Positions 1 to 8,249 of a stretch of 64,000 bases of DNA are shown here, one piece after another; position 1 is the stretch's first letter; every line of letters starts with the position of its first letter. The translations under genes and the position numbers were made by a program. Source of the DNA: an uncultured Rhodobacterales bacterium (lineage in GTDB: Bacteria > Pseudomonadota > Alphaproteobacteria > Rhodobacterales > Rhodobacteraceae); contig CAIMWI010000085.1 in the NCBI GenBank assembly GCA_903845215.1, positions 41,880-105,879 on the forward strand. The letters run 5' to 3'. Under the pieces are notes generated by a model. It was not told the DNA's origin, searched no databases, and saw nothing but the letters and a program-made list of their open reading frames with translations.

Positions 1-2
1 CG

Positions 3-113
3 AGCGTTTCGATTGCAAACGAAGGTGTTCGGCGCAACGTGATGCTGCAGGACAAGATACCGCTTGAACGGTCGCTGGCCCTGGCGTCATTGATTGGATC
101 CCAGCAGGGGTAA
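3..113 (+). CDS. C-terminal end of an unidentified protein (partial)
   Basis: An open frame enters from the left edge and ends at TAA 111-113, giving 36 codons that finish in LIGSQQG. The residue mix looks like a real protein tail (helical, with charged and aliphatic residues), and the codon choice is GC-rich like the neighbouring genes. I do not recognise the family. The start lies outside the window. About 108 bp without a clear gene separate it from the DUF4177 gene. Confidence 0.4.
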   Translation, partial: SVSIANEGVRRNVMLQDKIPLERSLALASLIGSQQG

Positions 114-221
114 AAAACAGCGCAATTTGGCCCAACTGCGGGTGCCCACTTTGCCTTGCCCCCGAATCTTTGTAGGGTCTGCACGAAGGGCCAAGGATGG
201 GCCAAAAAGTAGGGCAAGCAG

Positions 222-599
222 ATGATTTACGAATACTGGGTCGTCCCCGCGCCGCGCAAAGGCGAAAAGGCACGTGGGCTGAAGTCGTCGGAAGAGCGGT
301 TTGCCTATGCTTTAACAACCCTTTTGACAGACATGGGCGCGCAGGGCTGGGAATATCAACGCGCGGATGCCTTGCCTTGCGATGAACGCAGCGGACTGAC
401 CGGCACGAAAACCACCTTTCACAATGTGTTGGTGTTTCGCCGCGCGTTGGAACAGCGGGACGATCAGCGTGAAAGCAAAAAGGCTGCTGGCCAGACGATG
501 GCTTTTGCAGCCTCTGCACCCGCAGCGCCCAGTTTGGGGGCGGCGGTGCAACCTTTGGGGTCTGCCCCTGCGCTTGGGCCAGCAACGTCCGACGATTAA
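222..599 (+). CDS. DUF4177 domain protein
   Basis: A 125-residue protein that opens with MIYEYWVVPAP and contains the GWEYQRADALP and ERSGLT segments typical of the small DUF4177 family, followed by a Pro/Ala-rich tail from about residue 95. The function of the family is unknown. There is no signal peptide or membrane segment. The start is preceded by AGGGCAAGCAG, a weak ribosome site. An out-of-frame ATG at 197 opens a short competing frame that I do not accept. The gene runs convergently into the aminotransferase and overlaps its 3' end by 4 nt. Confidence 0.75.
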   Translation: MIYEYWVVPAPRKGEKARGLKSSEERFAYALTTLLTDMGAQGWEYQRADALPCDERSGLTGTKTTFHNVLVFRRALEQRDDQRESKKAAGQTMAFAASAPAAPSLGAAVQPLGSAPALGPATSDD

Positions 600-1705
600 G
601 GCCGCGACGTGTCGGCAAGGGCCAAGGGCAGGGCTTGGGCAAAGGCAGCATAGGCGGCTTCATCCCCAAGACTGACGCGGATGCACCGGTCTAGGGGGGC
701 CACGCCTGGCATACGCACAAAGATGCCGCGCGCGATCAGCGCCCGCAAAAGGGCGCGGGCATAGGGGCCGCCGTGGCCGCAATCCATCGTGACAAAGTTT
801 GTGGCCGACGGCAATGGGCGCAAGCCGTTGTCCAGCGCAATCTGGCCCAATCGGTGCCGCCCCTCTATGGCCCAGCGGCGCACAGCGTTCAGATGCGCTG
901 TGTCTGCCAAAGCTGCTATGCCGCCAGCTTGGGCAATGCGCCCAACGCCGAAATGGTTGCGCACCTTGTCAAAGGCTAAGGCCAGTTCAGGCGCGGCCAG
1001 CGCATATCCCAGTCGCAGGCCCGCCATGCCGTGCGCCTTCGAAAAGGTGCGAAAGCGGATCACACGCGGGTCGTCTGCATCCACCACAGCCTCGGTGCCG
1101 TCGGGGGCCAATTCCACATAGGCCTCATCCAGTGCCAAAAGGCACCCTGCGGGCAGGCCCTGGATCAGGGCTGCAATCGTAGAGGCGGGGTGGTGGCTGC
1201 CCATCGGATTGTCGGGATTGGCAAGGTAGATCAGCTTGGCCCGATGGGCATGGGCTGCCGCCAATAGGGCATCGGGGTCTTCGTAATCGCCCTTGTAAGG
1301 CACGCGCATAATCTCGCCGCCAAAGCCCGTCACATGAAAGTTAAAGGTTGGATAGGCCCCCGCCGATGTCACCACACGGTCGCCTGCCTGTATCATCAGC
1401 CGCACCAGCAAGCCCAGCAAGCCGTCAATCCCCTCGCCCACCACCACATGGGCGGGCGCAACGGCGTGATGGGCGGCGATGGCGGCTTTCAGGTCATGAC
1501 ATTCGGGGTCGCCGTACATCCACACCTCATCCGCCGCTTGGCGCATGGCGGCCACGGCGTGCATCGAGGGGCCAAACAGGTTCTCATTCGCCCCCATCCG
1601 TGCGGCAAAGGGGCGGCCACGGGCGCGTATCATCGCCTCGGGGCCAACAAACGGAACGGTCGAGGGCAGGCTTTGCGCCAATGGCGTTAATATTGCAGAT
1701 GTCAT
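596..1705 (-). CDS. hisC: PLP-dependent aminotransferase, HisC-like
   Basis: A fold-type I aminotransferase of 369 residues. Visible family marks are GANENLFGPS near the N terminus, YGDPECHDLK, the Asn motif LANPDNPMGS, the LALDEAYVE segment and the PLP-lysine motif TFSKAHGMAGLRLGY. These match histidinol-phosphate aminotransferases and close paralogues. HisC transfers an amino group from glutamate to imidazole-acetol phosphate in histidine synthesis. No other his gene is nearby, so a role with another aromatic or amino acid substrate is possible. I chose the start at 1705 (MTSAIL); an upstream in-frame start at 1747 adds residues that do not look like the family. Confidence 0.75.
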   Translation of the reverse strand: MTSAILTPLAQSLPSTVPFVGPEAMIRARGRPFAARMGANENLFGPSMHAVAAMRQAADEVWMYGDPECHDLKAAIAAHHAVAPAHVVVGEGIDGLLGLLVRLMIQAGDRVVTSAGAYPTFNFHVTGFGGEIMRVPYKGDYEDPDALLAAAHAHRAKLIYLANPDNPMGSHHPASTIAALIQGLPAGCLLALDEAYVELAPDGTEAVVDADDPRVIRFRTFSKAHGMAGLRLGYALAAPELALAFDKVRNHFGVGRIAQAGGIAALADTAHLNAVRRWAIEGRHRLGQIALDNGLRPLPSATNFVTMDCGHGGPYARALLRALIARGIFVRMPGVAPLDRCIRVSLGDEAAYAAFAQALPLALADTSRP

Positions 1706-1778
1706 GGGACAAAAGAAACGTGAAAGCCGCCAAATGGCAAGGGCCACCGCGCAGAAATTGCCCCTATGGGCCCCTGCC

Positions 1779-2276
1779 TTAATGCGCCGCGCCGCGCAGC
1801 ATCTTTAAGACATTCCACTCGCGGTAGACCAAGACGATCATGATCGTATCCAAGAAGGACAGGGCAAGGAAAGTGTAAGAGCCATGGGTGATAAACTCGG
1901 TGGCTTGATAAATCACAAAGCCCCCAAGCAAGATCATCGCCCCCGGATAGGCCCAAAGGATGCGTCGGGCCAGCATGATGACCATGGTGAATTTCACCGC
2001 CCCATGGGCCAGCAGATAAAACGCATAAAAATGCTGCACTTGAATGGGAAAGATATCCGTCAAATGCTGCACCCAAAGCGCCATATCGGCCGTGGGTTGC
2101 TGTGTCAGATCGTGCCGTGTCAGCCATGTCACAAAAGAGATGATCGACCTGTTTGGCGTCAGCAACAGACCCAATCCGCCAAGGCTTTCTGCCGCGGCAA
2201 ACAGGCCTTTTAGGATCAAGCTTGCCTCAAACAACCAGTGCAGCCAAATGCCAAGCCGACTGGCTGGGTTGATCAT
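1779..2276 (-). CDS. DUF2127 family membrane protein
   Basis: About 165 residues with four predicted hydrophobic segments (LFEASLILKGLFAAA, an internal span around HFYAFYLLAHGAVKF, AYPGAMILLGGFVIY and FLALSFLDTIMIVLVY). The HWLFEASLILKG opening and the LLAHGAVK and REWNVLK motifs fit the DUF2127 inner-membrane family, whose function is unknown. The start at 2276 has a GGATGAG ribosome site upstream. A longer in-frame version overlaps gpt and is rejected. It lies 10 nt downstream of gpt on the same strand, so the two are probably cotranscribed. Confidence 0.75.
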   Translation of the reverse strand: MINPASRLGIWLHWLFEASLILKGLFAAAESLGGLGLLLTPNRSIISFVTWLTRHDLTQQPTADMALWVQHLTDIFPIQVQHFYAFYLLAHGAVKFTMVIMLARRILWAYPGAMILLGGFVIYQATEFITHGSYTFLALSFLDTIMIVLVYREWNVLKMLRGAAH

Positions 2277-2286
2277 AATCTCATCC

Positions 2287-2793
2287 TTAATCCTGCCCGC
2301 GGAAGGGCTGGACATATTGCAGCGCCATGTCCCAAGGGAAGAATATCCACGTATCTTGTGACACTTCCGTGATATAGCTGTCGACCATGGGCTTGCCCGA
2401 GGGCTTGGCGTAAACAGTGGCAAAATGCGCCTTGGGATAAAGGCGGCGCACCAACTCAAGCGTTTTGCCGGTATCGACCAGATCGTCGACCACCAAGATC
2501 CCCGTGCCATCGCCCATCAGATCCGCTTGGGGAGATTTTGTGACAATGGCCTCGGCAGCTTGGGCTTGATGGCTGTAGCTTTTCACGCTGATTGTATCGA
2601 CCACGCGAATGTCCAACTCGCGTGCTACGATCATGGCTGGCACAAGACCGCCCCGCGTGATGCCGACCACGGCGCGCCATGCGCCACCGTCGGGCCCCTT
2701 GCCATCCAAGCGCCACGCAAGGGCACGGGCATCGCGGTGGATTTGGTCCCAGCTGACGTGGAAGCCTTTTTCATGCGGCAATCGGTCGATCAT
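2287..2793 (-). CDS. gpt: Xanthine-guanine phosphoribosyltransferase
   Basis: A 168-residue purine-salvage enzyme that joins PRPP to guanine, xanthine or hypoxanthine to give the nucleotides. The PRPP-binding loop is visible as [15 protein letters not shown], preceded by [20 protein letters not shown], and the C terminus carries the TWIFFPWD block found in bacterial Gpt. The length is close to the usual Gpt length of about 150-170 residues. It is cytoplasmic or peripheral to the membrane. It starts at [11 protein letters not shown] and leads a short unit with the DUF2127 gene. Confidence 0.9.
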   Translation of the reverse strand: MIDRLPHEKGFHVSWDQIHRDARALAWRLDGKGPDGGAWRAVVGITRGGLVPAMIVARELDIRVVDTISVKSYSHQAQAAEAIVTKSPQADLMGDGTGILVVDDLVDTGKTLELVRRLYPKAHFATVYAKPSGKPMVDSYITEVSQDTWIFFPWDMALQYVQPFRGQD

Positions 2794-2870
2794 GCTATCC
2801 TCGGAACACGGCGCTCTTCAGGCTATGCTGGCCTGTTGGCCCGCCATAGGGGTGTGTTGACATCGTTACA

Positions 2871-2884
2871 GGCCCCAAGGGGCC
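2871..2884. terminator. GC-rich palindrome downstream of fabI
   Basis: GGCCCCAAGGGGCC is a perfect palindrome in the 187-bp space between fabI (ends 2981) and gpt (starts 2793). It could end fabI transcription, but no clear T tract follows on the minus strand. The rest of 2794-2980 shows no convincing gene. Confidence 0.3.
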
Positions 2885-2980
2885 GTTGGAAAGAGCGTTT
2901 TTGCTTGGCAAAGGGGCCGCTGTGAGAACAGAGGCGCGCCGTCGGGGGCGCATCTTCAAGCCTTTGCGAACTTATGCGGG

Positions 2981-3808
2981 TCATTGCCCCTCTTTGCGCC
3001 CCGACACCGCGTCGATATCAGGCGCATCGACGGCTTTCATGCCCACGACATGATAGCCCGCATCGACATGCAGATTTTCCCCCGTGGTGCCCGACCCAAG
3101 GTCAGACAACAAGAACAGCGCAGCCTTGCCAACCTCTTCTTGATCAACATTGCGGCGTAGGGGCGAATTCAACTCGTTCCATTTCATGATATAGCGAAAA
3201 TCGCCAATGCCCGAGGCCGCCAGCGTCTTGATCGGACCTGCCGAGATGGCATTGACGCGGATGCCGTCTTTGCCCAAGTCTTCCGCCATATACTTGACCG
3301 AAGCCTCCAGCGCCGCTTTGGCAACGCCCATCACGTTGTAATGTGGCATGACCTTTTCCGCGCCATAATAGGTCAGCGTCAGCAGGCTGCCGCCTTCGGT
3401 CATCATGGCCGCAGCCCTGCGGCTGACCGAAGTGAAGGAATAAACCGAAATATCCATCGTCATGGCAAAGTTGGCCTTAGACGTGTCCACATAGCGGCCG
3501 CGCAACTCGTTCTTGTCAGAAAAGCCGATGGCATGAACCAGAAAGTCGATCTTGCCCCACGTCTCGCCAATCTGCGCGAACAGTGCGTCGATCGAGGCTT
3601 CGTCGCTGACGTCACATTCGATCATCTGTGTCATGCCAATCGACGAGATCAACGGGTCAACACGCTTTTTCAGCGCCTCGCCCTGATAGGAGAAGGCCAT
3701 TTCCGCGCCGTGGTCGGCCAGCGTCTTCGCAATGCCCCAAGCGATGGATTTGTCGTTGGCCAGCCCCATGATAAGGCCGCGCTTGCCTGCCATTAGTCCA
3801 GTTGACAT
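2981..3808 (-). CDS. fabI: Enoyl-[acyl-carrier-protein] reductase (NADH)
   Basis: This 275-residue short-chain dehydrogenase performs the last reduction in each cycle of type II fatty acid synthesis. It shows the FabI-style nucleotide site [14 protein letters not shown] (residues 15-28) and the Tyr-x6-Lys pair at Tyr157 and Lys164 (YNVMGVAK). Other FabI marks are [13 protein letters not shown] and [14 protein letters not shown]. The start at 3808 ([11 protein letters not shown]) has a GGGGAAGAGC ribosome site; a start 29 codons upstream would overlap pdxH and lacks family similarity. FabI is a target of triclosan-like inhibitors. It is divergent from pdxH with 108 bp between the two starts. 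Confidence 0.93.
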   Translation of the reverse strand: MSTGLMAGKRGLIMGLANDKSIAWGIAKTLADHGAEMAFSYQGEALKKRVDPLISSIGMTQMIECDVSDEASIDALFAQIGETWGKIDFLVHAIGFSDKNELRGRYVDTSKANFAMTMDISVYSFTSVSRRAAAMMTEGGSLLTLTYYGAEKVMPHYNVMGVAKAALEASVKYMAEDLGKDGIRVNAISAGPIKTLAASGIGDFRYIMKWNELNSPLRRNVDQEEVGKAALFLLSDLGSGTTGENLHVDAGYHVVGMKAVDAPDIDAVSGRKEGQ

Positions 3809-3916
3809 TCGCTCTTCCCCAGCCACCTTAACCATACCGCTTGGTGTAGGCGAAAGCCTCGGCTGCATCAAGGGTGGGGCGTGGGTGAGACGCATTTCAA
3901 TTTAAAGGGTGACCAG

Positions 3917-4519
3917 ATGGATAGAGCGGGTATTTTTGCGGGCGACGACCCTTTTGTTCTGGCCCGCGCATGGCTGGCCGAGGCCGAGGCGGTCGAGGTC
4001 AACGATCCCAACGCCATTGCCCTGTCAACGGTTGACGCCGATGGCATGCCCAATGCGCGTATGGTCTTGCTCAAAGACATCGAAGATGCGGCCTTTGTGT
4101 TTTACACCAACTACACATCGAAAAAGGCCCAAGAGGTTGAAGGCGCGGGCAAGGCTGCTTTCGTGATGCACTGGAAGTCTTTGCGCCGCCAAATCCGCGT
4201 GCGCGGCCATGTGACGCGCGAAGAGGGGGCGCAGGCCGATGCCTATTACGCCTCGCGCAGTTTGAAATCGCGCTTGGGCGCTTGGGCGAGTGCGCAGTCT
4301 CAACCCCTGTCATCGCGCGGTGCCTTGATGGCCGAGGTCGCCAAAGTAACGCTTCAACAGGGGGCCAACCCGTCACGCCCGCCGTTTTGGGGTGGCTTTC
4401 GCATCACCCCTGTCGAGATCGAGTTTTGGGCCGATGGCCCATTTCGCTTGCACGACCGCTTCCGCTGGACAAGGTCTGATCCAGCAGCCCCTTGGCATGT
4501 AGAACGGCTTAATCCGTAA
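3917..4519 (+). CDS. pdxH: Pyridoxamine 5'-phosphate oxidase
   Basis: A 200-residue FMN-dependent oxidase that converts pyridoxamine- or pyridoxine-5'-phosphate to pyridoxal 5'-phosphate, the cofactor used by several enzymes in this window. Recognisable blocks are [53 protein letters not shown] and the C-terminal [15 protein letters not shown]...RLNP. I chose ATG 3917, which follows AAAGGG. An in-frame GTG at 3881 would add 12 residues and cannot be excluded. The DUF192 gene follows after 10 bp, suggesting cotranscription. Confidence 0.9.
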   Translation: MDRAGIFAGDDPFVLARAWLAEAEAVEVNDPNAIALSTVDADGMPNARMVLLKDIEDAAFVFYTNYTSKKAQEVEGAGKAAFVMHWKSLRRQIRVRGHVTREEGAQADAYYASRSLKSRLGAWASAQSQPLSSRGALMAEVAKVTLQQGANPSRPPFWGGFRITPVEIEFWADGPFRLHDRFRWTRSDPAAPWHVERLNP

Positions 4520-4529
4520 GGGGGGGGCG

Positions 4530-5000
4530 ATGAAAAACGTCGCAGCGATGACGATGCTTGCACTTTGCGCCGCAAGCGGTGTGCAGGCCGCTTGTGAACC
4601 CGGATCGGTTGATCTGCGCTGGGCGGGGGGGCAGGCGCGATTCACAGTGGAAGTGGCCGCCGATCAAGCCGCGCGCGAAAAGGGTCTGATGTTTCGCGCG
4701 CACATGGCATCGTCGGCGGGGATGATCTTTGTCTATGATGCCCCCACCCATGCGCGGTTTTGGATGAAAAACACCCTGATCCCGCTGGATATGATCTTTG
4801 CCGATCAATCGGGCCGTGTCACCGTGGTGCATTCTGATGCCATCCCGCAAGATCTGACGCCGATTGATGGCGGCGAAGGGGTGATGTATGTAATTGAAAT
4901 CAATGGCGGATTGGCGGCGCGCATTGGTATTGCGGCGGGGGCAGAGCTGCGCTCTGATCTGATTGATGCGTCAAAAGCGGTGTGGAGTTGTGCAGACTGA
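4530..5000 (+). CDS. DUF192 family exported protein
   Basis: A 156-residue protein with a cleavable signal peptide (MKNVAAMTMLALCAASGVQA|AC). The mature part is a single DUF192 domain, with REKGLMFRAHMASSAGMIFVYD, the RFWMKNTLIPLDMIF block and VIEINGGLAARIGI. The biochemical role of DUF192 proteins is not established. The gene follows pdxH by 10 bp. The mature region has Cys residues near both ends, so a disulfide in the periplasm is possible. Confidence 0.8.
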   Translation: MKNVAAMTMLALCAASGVQAACEPGSVDLRWAGGQARFTVEVAADQAAREKGLMFRAHMASSAGMIFVYDAPTHARFWMKNTLIPLDMIFADQSGRVTVVHSDAIPQDLTPIDGGEGVMYVIEINGGLAARIGIAAGAELRSDLIDASKAVWSCAD

Positions 5001-5051
5001 CTAAGGACGCCTTTTCATCCCCGAAAAATCCCGCTAAAGGATGCAAACGGT

Positions 5052-5128
5052 CGGAGTGTAGCGCAGTCTGGTAGCGCGCCTGCTTTGGGAGCAGGATGTC
5101 GGGAGTTCGAATCTCTCCACTCCGACCA
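5052..5128 (+). tRNA. tRNA-Pro (anticodon TGG)
   Basis: A 77-nt cloverleaf can be drawn by eye. The acceptor pairs CGGAGTG with CACTCCG, the anticodon arm is CCTGC-TTTGGGA-GCAGG with TGG at positions 34-36, and the T arm GGGAG-TTCGAAT-CTCTC contains one G-T pair. The encoded end is ACCA, so discriminator A and CCA are present. It reads CCA proline codons. It sits between the DUF192 gene and selO. Confidence 0.95.
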
Positions 5129-5198
5129 AATTCCCCGAACCTTGTCCGGCTTGTCATCAAAGCCCCTGCGCGCCATATCTGATGGGCAAGGAGATGCC

Positions 5199-6629
5199 AT
5201 GGCCCTGACCTTCGATCACAGCTACGCCCGCGATCTGCCCGGAACTTTTCTGGCCCAAACCCCCGCCCGTGCGCCTGCGCCGCGCTTGGTGGTGTTTAAC
5301 GCCGCTTTGGCCGCAAGCTTGGGGCTTGATTTGACCCAAGACGATCAAACCTTGGCCAACTGGCTTTCGGGTGCGGTGCCGCCCCCCGGATCGCAGCCCA
5401 TCGCTTTGGCCTATGCCGGCCACCAATTCGGCGGCTTTTCGCCGCAACTGGGCGATGGGCGCGCGCATTTGCTGGGCGAACTTGTCACCCCCAAGGGGCG
5501 TTTTGATCTTCAACTGAAAGGCTCAGGCCGCACCGCCTTTTCGCGCTGCGGCGATGGCAAAGCGGCTTTGGGGCCGATGCTGCGGGAATATCTGATTTCG
5601 GAAGCCATGGCCGCGCTGGGCATTCCCACCACCCGATCCTTGGCCGTGGTGGCCACGGGCGAGGATATCTTGCGCGACACGGGCATGTTGCCCGGCGCAG
5701 TGGTGGCGCGTCTGGCGGCAAGCCATATTCGGGTCGGCACCTTTCAATTCTTCGCTGCCCGCCAAGAAGATGCGCAGATCAAAGCGCTGGTCGCCTATAC
5801 CATCGCCCGCCATTACCCCCACCTTGCCCCCGACGATGCACTTGGCCTGTTGGAAGCGGTCACCGCCCGTCAGGTCGATCTGATCGCCAAATGGATGGGC
5901 GTTGGCTTTGTGCACGGGGTGATGAACACCGACAACATGGCGCTGTCGGGCGAGACAATCGACTATGGCCCCTGCGCCTTTCTAGACGGCTATGACCCTG
6001 CCACTGTCTTTTCCTCGATCGACCGGCAGGGCCGCTATGCCTATGCCAATCAACCGCTGATCCTGGCGTGGAACCTGTCGCGCTTGGCCCAAGCCCTGCT
6101 GCCCTTGATCGACGCAGACGAGGCGACAGCGGTCGAGATTGCCAATGCACGGCTTGATGCCATAGACCCTGCCTTCCGCGCCGCTTGGTTGGACGTGATG
6201 CGCCGTAAGCTGGGGATTGCGGGCCAAGACCCCGCCGATGGCGCCTTGGCGGATGACTTTTGCACCGCCATCACAGGGGCCGATTGGACGCTATCCTTCC
6301 GCAGCCTTGCCGCAGCGGCACAGGGGCGGCCAGAGGCTTTGCTGGCGCAGGTGTCCGACCCTGTGCCAATGAGCGCATGGCTGACCCGCTGGCAGGCGCG
6401 GTTAGGCCCGAATGCCCCCGCCCTTATCCGCGCCGCTAACCCCTCGGTTATTCCGCGCAATCATATGGTGGAACAGGCCCTGACGGCAGCCACCCAAGGC
6501 GACATGGGCCCCTTCACCGCCCTGCTGGCCGCCGTGCAAGACCCCTTTGGCCCCGAACAGGGGCGCGAGGGGTTCACGCTGCCCGCCCCGACCAGTTTTG
6601 GCCCCTATGTCACCTTCTGCGGCACTTAA
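5199..6629 (+). CDS. selO: Protein adenylyltransferase SelO (YdiU family)
   Basis: This 476-residue pseudokinase-fold enzyme transfers AMP from ATP to protein Ser, Thr or Tyr residues and is linked in E. coli to redox stress. Family blocks are YAGHQFGGFSPQLGDGRAHLLGE, LQLKGSGRTAFSRCGDGKAALG, MLREYLISEAMAALGIPTTRSL, HGVMNTDNMALSGETIDYGPCAF and PSVIPRNHMVE. It ends in FCGT, placing Cys at the site that is selenocysteine in some eukaryotic SelO proteins. The start at 5199 follows AAGGAG; an earlier in-frame ATG lies inside tRNA-Pro and is rejected. The length matches the family. Confidence 0.9.
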   Translation: MALTFDHSYARDLPGTFLAQTPARAPAPRLVVFNAALAASLGLDLTQDDQTLANWLSGAVPPPGSQPIALAYAGHQFGGFSPQLGDGRAHLLGELVTPKGRFDLQLKGSGRTAFSRCGDGKAALGPMLREYLISEAMAALGIPTTRSLAVVATGEDILRDTGMLPGAVVARLAASHIRVGTFQFFAARQEDAQIKALVAYTIARHYPHLAPDDALGLLEAVTARQVDLIAKWMGVGFVHGVMNTDNMALSGETIDYGPCAFLDGYDPATVFSSIDRQGRYAYANQPLILAWNLSRLAQALLPLIDADEATAVEIANARLDAIDPAFRAAWLDVMRRKLGIAGQDPADGALADDFCTAITGADWTLSFRSLAAAAQGRPEALLAQVSDPVPMSAWLTRWQARLGPNAPALIRAANPSVIPRNHMVEQALTAATQGDMGPFTALLAAVQDPFGPEQGREGFTLPAPTSFGPYVTFCGT

Positions 6630-6711
6630 ACGCGCAATACTTCGGCTCTCGCCCCGCCAAATCCGCCGCAGCCCGTTGACGCAGGGCAGGGGGCTGGCGT
6701 TTAGTGCGGCC

Positions 6712-7272
6712 ATGATGCCGCGTTCTGATATCCACGACCGCCTCGCCGCTTCGTTGCGCCAAGCCCGCAAGGCGCGGGGGCTTAGCCTTGACGGGGTGGC
6801 CAAGTTGTCTGGCGTCAGCCGTTCAATGGTCAGCCAGATTGAACGGGGCGAAAGCTCGCCCACGGTGGCGACCTTGTGGAACCTGACCCAAGCGTTGCAG
6901 GTCGATTTTGCGGGTCTGCTGGAAGGCCGCCCCGCGCCGGGGATCGAAGTGATCCGCGCCGATGCCGCCCCTGTTATTGCCGGACGCGGCCAAAATCTGG
7001 TGATCCGCATCCTATCCCCCGCCGAAGCGGTCGGCGCGCATGAGGTGTACGAGCTGACCTTTGGCCCCAAGGGTGAACTGGTCAGCGGCCCGCATTCGCC
7101 GGGCTGCCGCGAGCATTTGACCGTGATCGAAGGCCATCTGCGCGTGGTCTCGGGCGAGGATGACAGCCAGATCGGCCCGGGCAACACCGCCCGCTACCCC
7201 GCCGACCGGCCCCATGCGATCTATGCATTGACAGGGCCAGCGCGGGCGATCTTGATCGTGCAGGATAGCTAA
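6712..7272 (+). CDS. XRE-family regulator with C-terminal cupin domain
   Basis: About 186 residues. Residues 8-65 form an XRE helix-turn-helix (LRQARKARGLSLDGVAKLSGVS, then MVSQIERGESSPTVATLW). A single cupin barrel follows from about residue 100, with GPHSPGCREHLTVIEGHLRVVSG. Such proteins usually bind a small ligand in the cupin and regulate a neighbouring or metabolic gene. ATGs at 6712 and 6715 are adjacent and either may be used. Its 3' end overlaps the convergent AraC gene by 4 nt. The ligand is unknown. Confidence 0.85.
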   Translation: MMPRSDIHDRLAASLRQARKARGLSLDGVAKLSGVSRSMVSQIERGESSPTVATLWNLTQALQVDFAGLLEGRPAPGIEVIRADAAPVIAGRGQNLVIRILSPAEAVGAHEVYELTFGPKGELVSGPHSPGCREHLTVIEGHLRVVSGEDDSQIGPGNTARYPADRPHAIYALTGPARAILIVQDS

Positions 7273-8162
7273 ATCGCCTCGGCCCGTGTTGCGCGAAACT
7301 CTAAGGGCGCAAGGCCACGGTGGCGGCGGAAGGTTTTGGCCAAGTAATTGGCATCGTTAAAGCCTGTGGCTTTGGCAATCTCGGCCACTTTCAATTCGGT
7401 TGCCAGCAACAGACGCTCTATCCGTTCCAAGCGGCGGCTTAGAACATAATCTGAAGGCGGCTGGCCCAAGGCTTGGGTGAACTGGCGCACAAAATGGGCA
7501 CGGCTTAGGTGGGCCACAGCGGCCAAACGGTCGACGGGCAGGGGCAGGGCCAGATTTGCCGCGATGAATTCGGTGACTCGGGTCAGGGTGGGGGGCAGCG
7601 GGGCGTGTGCGCTTGCAGGGGGGGCCTCGCGACTGGCAAAGGCCCCGTCATGCAGCGCCAAAAGGGCCGCATAAGCCGCGGTCGAGGCTGTGCCTGGTGT
7701 CAGGGCGGGGTTCGTGATCAGGCTTTGGCAACTTGCGGCCAGCCGGTCGATCAGGGCGGGGGCTAGGGTCAGCACGGGTCCTGCGGCCTCTAATATTTCA
7801 CGCGCCAGACGCAGGGCTTCGCGCCCGTGCAACACAGCCCAGAAATATTCCCAATGCCCGCCCCTTTCCAGCCAATAGCGATGTTCGTGAGGCATGGTCA
7901 CCAGCATGGTTTGCCCCGGTGTCAGTCGGTAAAGCTGGCCTGCATAATCCAGCCGCCCCTCGCCAAAGGTGGTGTGTTGCAGCACCAAAAACGGCGCGGT
8001 GCCGCGTTTTAGGCCATCCCAGCTGTAAACCTCGCCCCGCCGCTGTTCATATCCGGCACTTGAGGCCATGCAGTGCAAAGGTGCCGCCGCCTTGGGCAGC
8101 GACAAGATGCGGATGTCGTGGCCATGGGCCAACAGGTCAGACAGCATAAAATTACTCATCAA
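7269..8162 (-). CDS. AraC-family transcriptional regulator, probable activator of the GH4 gene
   Basis: A 297-residue regulator. The N-terminal half is an AraC-type sugar-binding cupin (RLTPGQTMLVTMPHEHRYWLERGGHWEYFW). The C-terminal 100 residues hold two helix-turn-helix units, LPVDRLAAVAHLSRAHFVRQFTQALG and LKVAEIAKATGFNDANYLAKTFRRHRG, with the LAPLEFR ending. It is divergent from the GH4 alpha-galactosidase gene with 87 bp between starts, the arrangement of a dedicated activator such as MelR for melA. The inducer is therefore likely an alpha-galactoside (inference). Confidence 0.85.
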   Translation of the reverse strand: MMSNFMLSDLLAHGHDIRILSLPKAAAPLHCMASSAGYEQRRGEVYSWDGLKRGTAPFLVLQHTTFGEGRLDYAGQLYRLTPGQTMLVTMPHEHRYWLERGGHWEYFWAVLHGREALRLAREILEAAGPVLTLAPALIDRLAASCQSLITNPALTPGTASTAAYAALLALHDGAFASREAPPASAHAPLPPTLTRVTEFIAANLALPLPVDRLAAVAHLSRAHFVRQFTQALGQPPSDYVLSRRLERIERLLLATELKVAEIAKATGFNDANYLAKTFRRHRGLAPLEFRATRAEAI

Positions 8163-8249
8163 GGCACAAGATTTCTCTATCTGGTTTGTCGCCCCATGGC
8201 TAGACTTTCCCCATCACAAAACGGCCTGCAAATGGCCAAGGGGGACCAC

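Noticed and set aside
2857..2862. TTGACA box as a plus-strand promoter
   Set aside because: No plus-strand gene follows before pdxH and no matching -10 box is found at proper spacing.
5085..5198. N-terminal extension of SelO starting inside tRNA-Pro
   Set aside because: The extension is translated tRNA sequence; ATG 5199 has a good AAGGAG site and matches the family start.
5015..5200. Short minus-strand frame with RDSNSRHPAPKAGALP across tRNA-Pro
   Set aside because: This is the well-known false translation of the antisense strand of a tRNA gene.
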